The position numbers and the translations under genes are program-made. A stretch of 64,000 nucleotides of DNA. Source: a bacterium (GTDB lineage Bacteria > Myxococcota_A > UBA9160 > UBA4427). A model generated the notes under the pieces. The model worked only from the letters and a program-made list of their open reading frames with translations. It was not told the origin of the DNA and did no database searches. The stretch lies in the NCBI GenBank assembly GCA_024742285.1, contig JANSYR010000008.1, positions 229,542 to 293,541 on the forward strand. The letters run 5' to 3'. Shown here in pieces: positions 51,739-58,090 of the stretch (its first letter is position 1; each line of letters starts with the position of its first letter).

Positions 51739-52890
51739 ATGCTCGACCGCGAAATATTGATGCAGGCTGCCCGGGATGCCACCGGCCTCGACGACTTCGG
51801 TCCGGACGATTTCGAGGAGGGCTTCGCCGTCCTGCTCGAGTCCTACGCGACCGACGCGAACCTGACCGATCTGGGCGTCCAGCTCGCCCACGACGAGATC
51901 GTCGGTGACCTGGTCGGTCGCCTGCAGGTCGTCGAGCAGCTGAAGCAGCGCCCCGAGATCCTCGAGACGAAGCTCGAGCGCCCGATCTTCATCCTCGGCC
52001 TGCCCCGTTCGGGCACGACCACGATCCATCACCTCCTCCAGCAGGACCCGGATAGCCAGGTCCTCGAGTACTGGCTCGGCGTCGTGCCGAAGCCGCGCCC
52101 GCCCCGGGAGACCTGGAAGGACGACCCGGACTTCCAACGTGTCGCCGAGGTCCTGCGCCTGACTTACGAGTCCGACCCGGGCCTCCGCGCCCTGCACGAC
52201 GTCTCGGCGGAAGGCGCCGGCGAGTGTCGCTTCGTGTTCCGACACCTCTTCAAGGACGACTCCTACGACCACACGGCCTACCTGCCGAGCTACCGGGCCT
52301 GGTTCGACGCGCAGCCGATGGACGACGTGTATCGCTGGTACCACGACGTACTGAAGCTGATCCAGTATCCCGACGACGTGGGCAAGCGTTGGATTCTCAA
52401 ATACCCGCCGCATCTGCGCTGCCTGAAGGAGCTCTTTCGCGAGTTTCCCGAGGCTTGCGTGATCCACACCCACCGCGACCCGGCCAAGGTCATCCCGTCC
52501 TTCGCGAGCCTGCTGACCCACTTCACGGCGGTCTACGAGAAGGAGGTCGATCCGCACCAGGTCGGCGCCCTCGCGGCGCGGCTCTGGAAGGAGCGGATCG
52601 CGCAGGGCGTGATCGACCGCAAAGAGCTGGATCGCGAGTCCCAGTTCGTCGATCTCCACTTCCGCGAGGTCCTCGCCGACCCGGTCGGCTCGCTCCAGAA
52701 GGCCTTCTCGGCGCTGGACCTGCCGCTCTCGGACACGGCGATCGCCCGGATGACCGACTGGCAGAAGAGCCACCAACCCGAGCGGCACGGCGCCCACCAG
52801 TACACCGCGGAGGAGTACGGGCTCGACCCGGACGAGCTCTCCGAGGCGTTCCGCGAATACCGCGACCAGTACGGCATTCCGAGCGAATGA
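51739..52890 (+). CDS. Sulfotransferase family protein
   Basis: A 383-residue protein of the Sulfotransfer_3 type, in which the PAPS P-loop is LPRSGTT (residues 88-94) and the 3'-phosphate site is near FPEACVIHTHRDPAKVIPSFASL. Extra helices before the P-loop (residues 1-80) are typical of this bacterial group. The catalytic base is not certain. It precedes an SDR by 46 nt on the same strand and may modify a hydroxyl compound handled by that SDR. Confidence 0.88.
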   Translation: MLDREILMQAARDATGLDDFGPDDFEEGFAVLLESYATDANLTDLGVQLAHDEIVGDLVGRLQVVEQLKQRPEILETKLERPIFILGLPRSGTTTIHHLLQQDPDSQVLEYWLGVVPKPRPPRETWKDDPDFQRVAEVLRLTYESDPGLRALHDVSAEGAGECRFVFRHLFKDDSYDHTAYLPSYRAWFDAQPMDDVYRWYHDVLKLIQYPDDVGKRWILKYPPHLRCLKELFREFPEACVIHTHRDPAKVIPSFASLLTHFTAVYEKEVDPHQVGALAARLWKERIAQGVIDRKELDRESQFVDLHFREVLADPVGSLQKAFSALDLPLSDTAIARMTDWQKSHQPERHGAHQYTAEEYGLDPDELSEAFREYRDQYGIPSE

Positions 52891-52936
52891 CCGCACCGCG
52901 ATCCACGACTCGATCCACGAGAAGGAGCTTCGAACG

Positions 52937-53722
52937 ATGAGTCTCATGATGGAAGGCAAGACGATCGTCGTCGCCGGCGTCGGCACCGGCCTCGGAAGTC
53001 AGGTCGGCCGACTCGGCCTTCGAGAAGGCGCGAACGTCGTCCTCGCCGCGCGCAGCCGCGACACGCTCGAGTCGATCGCCACGGAGCTCGATCCTTCGGG
53101 CGATCGGGTGCTGACCGTGCCGACGGACATCACGGACGAGAGCCAGTGCGACAAGCTCGCAGACGAAGCCGTCAAGCGCTTCGGGGGAATCGACGCGATC
53201 TGCCAGGTCGCGGCCCAGGACCGCTTCTTCGGCGGTCTCGGCGAGGTGACGCGCGAGGAGTGGCTGGCCGCATTCGATCTCGGCGTGATCGGCTCCGCGC
53301 AGTTCACGAAGGCCTGCGTCCCGAGCATGAAGAGCCGGGGCGGCGGATCGGTCATCTTCATCGGATCCCACGCCGCGTTCATCCCGCTCGTTCCGCAGAT
53401 CGCCTACGGCGCCGCCAAGGGCGCGCTCACGAGCGCCTCCTACTTCATGGCCAACGAGCTCGCCCCTGACAACATCCGCGTGAACACCGTCGTCGCGACC
53501 TACATGTGGGGGCCCGCGCTCGAGGGCTACATCAAGGAGACGGCGGAAGCGCGTGGCGTGAGCGAAGACGAAGTCGCGGGGGAGCTCTCGAGCACGATGC
53601 CCCTCGGCCGGATCCCCTCGGACGCCGAGGTCGCCGAGGCGGTGATCTTCTTCGCCTCCGATCGCGCGTCGACGATCACCGGCCAGCAGCTCCTGGTGAA
53701 CTCCGGCCTGGTCATGCGCTGA
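52937..53722 (+). CDS. SDR family oxidoreductase
   Basis: A 261-residue classical SDR: GVGTGLG (glycine loop variant), ARSRDT after strand 2 (Arg suggests NADP(H)), QVAAQDR in place of the usual NNAG, catalytic Ser in IGSHAAFIPL and YGAAKGAL (YxxxK), and the C-terminal TGQQLLVNSGLVM. RBS AAGGAG is upstream of the ATG at 52937. It follows the sulfotransferase and is convergent with the HxlR gene, 9 nt away. Confidence 0.9.
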   Translation: MSLMMEGKTIVVAGVGTGLGSQVGRLGLREGANVVLAARSRDTLESIATELDPSGDRVLTVPTDITDESQCDKLADEAVKRFGGIDAICQVAAQDRFFGGLGEVTREEWLAAFDLGVIGSAQFTKACVPSMKSRGGGSVIFIGSHAAFIPLVPQIAYGAAKGALTSASYFMANELAPDNIRVNTVVATYMWGPALEGYIKETAEARGVSEDEVAGELSSTMPLGRIPSDAEVAEAVIFFASDRASTITGQQLLVNSGLVMR

Positions 53723-53731
53723 ACGAGCGGG

Positions 53732-54232
53732 CTACGCGGTTCGGGCCGGGCGAAGGCGCTTCTTCGTCGTCTTTCGTCCCGTCGCCCAGGCCCCCGGTCG
53801 ATAGTCGACGCGAACGTCGGCCCCGACGGGCTCGTCGCACGCCTTGCACCGAAGCTCGAACCCCTCGGCCTCGCCGCAGGTGGAATGAACCAGCTCGGCC
53901 GGCGGCGGCCCGCCATCACTCAGCCACTCGTCCCCCCACGCGACGAGGTTCAGCACGACCGGCAGGAGCCCGAGCCCCATTTCGGTGAGGTGGTACTCGT
54001 AGCGCGGCGGCGCCTCCGAATACGCACGCCGCGAGAGCACCCCGTGCTCGACGAGCTTCGTGAGGCGTTCCGTCGCGATCGCGCGGCTCGACCCGGTCCC
54101 CGACAGGAAGTCCTCGAACTTCGACTTCCCGCCGAAGGCCTCCCGCAGGAAGAGCAGCGTCCAGGGGTCGCCGACCACCGACAGGCTCCGCGCCAGCGAG
54201 CAGACCTGGGTCCCGACTTCGTTCCACTTCAT
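53732..54232 (-). CDS. HxlR family transcriptional regulator with C-terminal Cys-rich tail
   Basis: 166 residues. The N-terminal wHTH is typical of HxlR proteins: CSLARSLSVVGDPWTLLFLREAFGG, then FLSGTGSSRAIATERLTKLVEHGVL and RYEYHLTEMGLGL. After residue 110 a tail with three Cys and a His (VHSTCGEAEGFELRCKACDEP) looks like a small zinc-ribbon, seen in some HxlR relatives. It is divergent from the two tautomerase-like genes; a perfect 17-bp palindrome covers both -10 boxes, so it probably represses itself and them. Confidence 0.9.
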   Translation of the reverse strand: MKWNEVGTQVCSLARSLSVVGDPWTLLFLREAFGGKSKFEDFLSGTGSSRAIATERLTKLVEHGVLSRRAYSEAPPRYEYHLTEMGLGLLPVVLNLVAWGDEWLSDGGPPPAELVHSTCGEAEGFELRCKACDEPVGADVRVDYRPGAWATGRKTTKKRLRPARTA

Positions 54233-54255
54233 GAACCGCGCCCCTTGCCGACGGG

Positions 54256-54284
54256 TTGCGTGACCCGCGGAGTGAGTCTAGATT
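54256..54284 (+). promoter_or_regulatory. Sigma-70-like promoter for the tautomerase pair
   Basis: -35 TTGCGT (54256-54261), 17-nt spacer, -10 TAGATT (54279-54284). The -10 lies inside the HxlR palindrome. The leader to the ATG at 54324 is about 35 nt. Confidence 0.5.
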
Positions 54285-54291
54285 CTAGACT
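54275..54291. promoter_or_regulatory. Perfect 17-bp palindrome, probable HxlR operator
   Basis: Arms AGTCTAGA and TCTAGACT are exact complements around a central T. It lies in the 91-bp gap between divergent hxlR and tautomerase genes and overlaps the -10 boxes of both predicted promoters, the expected place for a repressor. Confidence 0.65.
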
Positions 54292-54310
54292 TAATCCCGA
54301 CCACGCACAA
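54282..54310 (-). promoter_or_regulatory. Sigma-70-like promoter for the HxlR gene
   Basis: Minus strand: -35 TTGTGC (54305-54310), 17-nt spacer, -10 TAGAAT (54282-54287). It overlaps the promoter for the divergent tautomerase pair and the palindrome at 54275-54291. Confidence 0.5.
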
Positions 54311-54323
54311 CGGAGACGCAACC

Positions 54324-54659
54324 ATGGATCTCTATTCCTGCATCATCCAGGAAGGGCAAGCCGCAGACGAGAAGCGGGACGCTCTCGAAGCAGGGCTCCG
54401 TCGGCTCGGCCAGGAGTTCTTCGGCGACGCCCCCGACGCGGAGGTCGGCATCCGCTGGACCCGGCACGCCCCGGGCTGGGCGTGGACGGCGGGCGAGCCC
54501 AGCACCTCGTCGATCGTCGTCCGCTCCGTACCCGTTGGCTTCGACAACGACCGCCGGGAGGAGTACCTCCACGCCGTCGTCGCCTTCTGGGCCGAGACGA
54601 CCGGCTGTCACGTCAACGAGATCGTCGCCACGGCCTTCGACGGGCCGCTCGCCATCTAG
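54324..54659 (+). CDS. Tautomerase-superfamily-like protein lacking Pro-1
   Basis: A 111-residue protein beginning MDLYSCIIQEGQAADEKRDAL, parallel to the start of the next gene (MPLYRCAILEGQSTEEQRAQI), and with a second half (DRREEYLHAVVAFWAETTGCHVNEIVATAFD) that follows the same beta-alpha-beta pattern. It lacks the N-terminal Pro that is the catalytic base in tautomerases, and the His28 equivalent. It may be a structural partner subunit for the next protein or a distant paralogue with a different chemistry. RBS GGAG precedes the ATG; the next gene begins 21 nt after its stop. Confidence 0.7.
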   Translation: MDLYSCIIQEGQAADEKRDALEAGLRRLGQEFFGDAPDAEVGIRWTRHAPGWAWTAGEPSTSSIVVRSVPVGFDNDRREEYLHAVVAFWAETTGCHVNEIVATAFDGPLAI

Positions 54660-54680
54660 ACAGAGACAAGGAGAGAACCG

Positions 54681-55073
54681 ATGCCCCTCTACCGCTGCGC
54701 AATTCTCGAAGGCCAGAGCACCGAGGAACAGCGCGCCCAGATCGCCAAGGAAGTCGTCCGGATCCACTGCGGCGTGACCGGCGCTCCGGCCGTCTTCGTC
54801 CACGCCTTCTTCTCCGAGCGGAAGGCCGAGGACCTTCCGGAGGGCCAGCGCGCCTTCGTCTTCGGAACGATCCGATGGGGTCGTACGGACGAGCAGAAGG
54901 GCCGGATCGTGTCCGACCTGACGACGAGCGTCGCCGGCATCCTCGGCCTCGGCGAGGACGAAGTGGGCGTGACGACCGTCGACATCCCGTCGAAGTGGAA
55001 CATCGAAGGCGGCGCGATCATGCCCGAGCCCGGCGAGGAAGAAGCCTGGCTGGCGAAGCACCACGCCGGCTAG
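54681..55073 (+). CDS. Tautomerase family protein (cis-3-chloroacrylic acid dehalogenase-like)
   Basis: A 130-residue protein whose initiator Met is followed by Pro, the catalytic residue of the superfamily. Counting that Pro as 1, His28 is at the position of cis-CaaD His28, Arg64 and Arg67 keep the Arg70-x-x-Arg73 spacing, and Glu108 aligns with Glu114; Tyr103 is replaced by Thr (Thr97). The C-terminal MPEPGEEEAWL also matches cis-CaaD (LPQPGHEGEWF). Members hydrate, dehalogenate or tautomerise small unsaturated acids. Native substrate is uncertain because of the Tyr change. It is probably co-expressed with the Pro-less paralogue under HxlR control. Confidence 0.85.
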   Translation: MPLYRCAILEGQSTEEQRAQIAKEVVRIHCGVTGAPAVFVHAFFSERKAEDLPEGQRAFVFGTIRWGRTDEQKGRIVSDLTTSVAGILGLGEDEVGVTTVDIPSKWNIEGGAIMPEPGEEEAWLAKHHAG

Positions 55074-55096
55074 GAAGGCCCCTGCCCTTCGCAGGC

Positions 55097-56383
55097 CTAC
55101 GCCTGCCGCGCGATCTCGCTCTCCCAGGGCGCGTCCGGATCGGCGACGACGGAAGCCGGCACGTCCATCCGGAAGAGCTCGGCGGCGTTCTTCCAGGTGA
55201 TCCGCTCGAGATCCGCGTCCGGGATCCCCTCGAACTGACGCGCGAAGTGGTCCTGCGTCGTCGGCCAGTTCGAATCGGCGTGGGGATAGTCGCTCTCGAT
55301 GAGCAGGTTCTCGACGCCGATCCGGTCGCGGGTCTGGAAGCCGGTCGGGTCGTCGATCGCGCAGAACCAGAAGTTGCGCCGAAGCACCTCCGACGGCTTG
55401 AGCTCGTCCTGCCAGGTGCCGTACATGGCCGAGTACTTGAGCACGTGGTCGAGGCGATCGAGGAGTCCCCCGACCCAGCCGATCCCCCCTTCCGAGAGGC
55501 AGATCTTGATGTTCGGGAAGCGGACGGGAATCTGGGAGTAGAGCCAGTCCGTCGCCGAGAACATCGCGTACCCGAAGAAGAGGACGCCGACGACGTCCGG
55601 CGGCGCGTCGTCGGAGGTGCTCGGCGCCGTGCTCGAAGAGCCGATGTGGAGACAGACGACGGTTTCGGTCTCCTCGCAGGCCGCCATGAGCGGGTCCCAG
55701 TGACCCGAGTGGAGCGTCGGAAGTCCGAGCTTGTCCGGCGCCTCGGAGAAGGTCACCGCGCGGAATCCCCGCTCCGCGTTCCGGCGAACCTCTTCCGCGG
55801 CGACCTCGGGATCGAGCAGATAGGGAATCTGCATCGGGATGATCCGCCCCGGATAGCTCCCCGCCCACTCCTCGTGGCACCAGTCGTTCCAGGCACGGAC
55901 CGCGGCCAACGCGAGCTTCGGATCCTTCGGCAGCAGCTGGAGTCGCTGCCCCGCGAAGCCGGGCAGGAAGGACGGAAAGTTCATCGAGGCCCACACCCCT
56001 GCCGTGTCCATGTCCCGGATCCGCGCGTGGATGTCCCAGGCCCCGCGCCGCATCTGGTCGAAGCGCGCCGGCTCGAAGCTGTACTCCGTGACGGGGCGCC
56101 CCACGACGGCGTTGAAACCGACGTTGGGAAGCACTTCGCCGGCGTAGGTCCACACCTCGCCACCGTCGTCCGACTCGATCACCTTCGGCGCCTGGTCCGC
56201 GAGCGCCTTTGGGAAGCGTCCCTCGAAGGTGTGCGGCGGCTCGACGATGTGATCGTCGACGGAGATGATCGGCCAGCGGCGCTTCTGGCGGGGCGGTTCG
56301 GGCAGGAACGTGACGCGGCGCTCGCCGCCGCGTCCCGCGACGGTGAAGTCCGTCTGTCGCTGGAGGTCCTCGAGATCGGCCAT
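55097..56383 (-). CDS. Amidohydrolase family protein (amidohydrolase_2)
   Basis: A 428-residue TIM-barrel hydrolase or decarboxylase: IISVDDHIVEPPH (HxxEP), then FGYAMFSATDW, VVCLHIGSSS, LSEGGIGWV and the final LIESDYPHADSNWP. It is a paralogue of the protein at 11750-12919, with an N-terminal extension of about 35 residues. No decisive substrate motif is visible. It is convergent with the tautomerase pair and lies 82 nt downstream of the CoA-transferase gene on the same strand, so both may act in one degradation route. Confidence 0.88.
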   Translation of the reverse strand: MADLEDLQRQTDFTVAGRGGERRVTFLPEPPRQKRRWPIISVDDHIVEPPHTFEGRFPKALADQAPKVIESDDGGEVWTYAGEVLPNVGFNAVVGRPVTEYSFEPARFDQMRRGAWDIHARIRDMDTAGVWASMNFPSFLPGFAGQRLQLLPKDPKLALAAVRAWNDWCHEEWAGSYPGRIIPMQIPYLLDPEVAAEEVRRNAERGFRAVTFSEAPDKLGLPTLHSGHWDPLMAACEETETVVCLHIGSSSTAPSTSDDAPPDVVGVLFFGYAMFSATDWLYSQIPVRFPNIKICLSEGGIGWVGGLLDRLDHVLKYSAMYGTWQDELKPSEVLRRNFWFCAIDDPTGFQTRDRIGVENLLIESDYPHADSNWPTTQDHFARQFEGIPDADLERITWKNAAELFRMDVPASVVADPDAPWESEIARQA

Positions 56384-56465
56384 GAATGGAATTCCCTCGG
56401 CGGACTCTCGCCGCCTCGGGCAATCCTAGGCGATCGGATGTCGCCTGGCCGGACCCGCCGGGGTC

Positions 56466-57728
56466 CTAGATCGCACCGGCTTCCCGGAGCGCGTCGACCT
56501 TCTCCGCGGAGTAGCCGAGGAGCTCGCCGTAGACGATCTCGTTCGCCGACGCCTGCGGCAGGCCGGGAAAACGGATCTTCGTCGACTTCTCGCCGAGCAG
56601 GCGGAAGGGGATGTTCGGCATCTTGAGCTCGATCCCCGTGGCGGGATCTTCCACGTAGTAGAAGCTCCCACGCTCGGCGTAGTGCTCGTCCTCGTCGATG
56701 TCGGCCATCGTGAGGATCGGCCCTGCCGTGATGCCTTCCTTGGAGCAGATCTCGAGGACGTCGGCCTCGGTCTTGGTCGAGTGCCACTCCTGGATGATGT
56801 CGTTCAGGATGTAGCGATTGCCGATCCGATCGACGTTCGTCTTGAAGCGCTCGTCCTCGATCAGCTCCGGCTGGCCCATGACCTTCGCGAGGTTCTCCCA
56901 GGGCTTCTGGGCGGAGCAGGACAGCGCGATGTAGCGGTCGTCCTTCGTCTTGTAGACGCTGCGCGGCGCGGCGGAGCGGAGCTCGTTGCCGATCGGCTCG
57001 GGGTTCTGGCCGGTCAGCTTGTAACCGACGAACTCGCCGCCGAAGTAGCCGAAGAGCGCCTCGTAGAGCGAGATGTCGATCACCTGGCCACCCTTCACCC
57101 CACGCTCCTGGCGCATCATCGCGAGCGAGATCGCGTAGGCGAGATGGATGCCCGTCGTGAGGTCGGCGAGAGCGTGGGGCGGCGAGAGCGGCCCCTTCTC
57201 CGGGTCGCCGTTCAGGTAGGAGAAGCCGCTGTACGCCTCGGCGAGGGTCCCGAAGCCGGGCTGCTGGTTCTTCGGGCCGGTCATGCCGTAGCCCGAGACC
57301 TTGCCGATGATGATGCCGGGATTGATCTCGAGGATGTGCTCGTGGGAGAAGCCGAGCCGGTCCATCGCACCGACGCGCATGTTCTCGATCAGCACGTCGC
57401 TCTGCTTGATCAGCTCCGTGAAGATCTCCTTCCCTTCGTCGGCCTTCATGTTGATGGTGACCGGGAACTTGTTGCGACCCACGACCGAGTGGTACGGCTC
57501 GATGCCGAGTTCCTTGAGGGTGCTCCAGCCGCGCAGAGCGTCCGGCAGCTTCGGGTTCTCGATCTTGATGATGTCGGCGCCGGCGTCCCCGAGCATGCAG
57601 GCCGCGTAGGGGGCGGCGACGACCGTCGAGAAGTCGAGCACGCGCTTGCCCTCGAGCGGCAGGCCTTCGAAGCAGCTCGCCTGGCGCTGGCCGGCGATGA
57701 ATTCGTTGAGTTCTTCTCGGGTTCGCAT
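56466..57728 (-). CDS. CaiB/BaiF family CoA-transferase (type III)
   Basis: A 420-residue type III CoA-transferase. Features: GKRVLDFSTVVAAPYAACMLGDAGADIIKIENP near the N-terminus, NMKADEGKEIFTELIKQSDVLIENMRVGAMDRLGF with the catalytic Asp region, and GYGMTGPKNQQPGFGTLAEAYSGF, DLTTGIHLAYAI and GQVIDISLYEALF in mid-chain. It activates or exchanges carboxylic acids as CoA esters. The start is the ATG at 57728, with GAGGGAA upstream; the long open frame upstream is not coding. It lies between a sulfatase-superfamily gene (362 nt upstream) and an amidohydrolase. Confidence 0.92.
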   Translation of the reverse strand: MRTREELNEFIAGQRQASCFEGLPLEGKRVLDFSTVVAAPYAACMLGDAGADIIKIENPKLPDALRGWSTLKELGIEPYHSVVGRNKFPVTINMKADEGKEIFTELIKQSDVLIENMRVGAMDRLGFSHEHILEINPGIIIGKVSGYGMTGPKNQQPGFGTLAEAYSGFSYLNGDPEKGPLSPPHALADLTTGIHLAYAISLAMMRQERGVKGGQVIDISLYEALFGYFGGEFVGYKLTGQNPEPIGNELRSAAPRSVYKTKDDRYIALSCSAQKPWENLAKVMGQPELIEDERFKTNVDRIGNRYILNDIIQEWHSTKTEADVLEICSKEGITAGPILTMADIDEDEHYAERGSFYYVEDPATGIELKMPNIPFRLLGEKSTKIRFPGLPQASANEIVYGELLGYSAEKVDALREAGAI

Positions 57729-57744
57729 GTCGGATTCCCTCGTT

Positions 57745-57772
57745 GGGGTCGGGGTTCGGGTCGGGGCTCGGG
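57745..57772 (+). repeat. G-quadruplex-type G-rich tract
   Basis: Five runs of three or four G within 28 nt (loops TC, TTC, TC, CTC) on the plus strand, 17 nt upstream of the CoA-transferase start. The plus strand is the template for this gene, so a G4 would form in DNA; the mRNA would be C-rich. Its repeated unit is GGGTC-like. Confidence 0.55.
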
Positions 57773-57999
57773 TCGGAATCGGTTCGGGATTCACCGCCCG
57801 CTTCGGGTCGGGCGTCGGCGATCTCGCGGGGCGTCGGCCGATCGTCCGCGGGCGCCGCCGCCGATGGGTCGTGGCGTCCTCGGAGGCCGGGATCCGCGCG
57901 CAGAACGCGCCGGCGGGCCCCAGACCGGCCGCAGGATAGGCGCTCGCGAGGGCGCTGCAATGACTCGCGGCCCGCGGGCATCGGGCGCCGCCGGCAACG

Positions 58000-58081
58000 C
58001 GGCGGCAAGCACGCGACGGGCCGGCAAACGCGCGAAGCGGCGGCAAGCACGCAACGGGCCGGCCAACACGCGACGCGGCGG
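58000..58081. repeat. 38-bp tandem repeat, about 2.2 copies
   Basis: Copies at 58000-58037 and 58038-58075 match at 34 of 38 positions, followed by the first 6 nt of a third copy. Each begins CGGCGGCAAGCACGC. It lies 10-90 nt downstream of the sulfatase-type gene's stop codon. Confidence 0.75.
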
Positions 58082-58090
58082 ATCCGGCGC

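Larger units (their letters stand above)
57729..58090. other. 362-bp intergenic region upstream of the CoA-transferase
   Basis: It lies between the end of the sulfatase-type gene and the CoA-transferase start. It contains a G-rich tract (57745-57772) and a 38-bp tandem repeat (58000-58081). The sequence between is GC-rich and no RNA gene or coding ORF was seen; a promoter for the CoA-transferase should lie here. Confidence 0.45.

Noticed and set aside
56384..56465. Terminator between the CoA-transferase and the downstream amidohydrolase
   Set aside because: Only short GC-rich complementarities are visible, with no stable stem and no U-tract, so the two genes may be co-transcribed.
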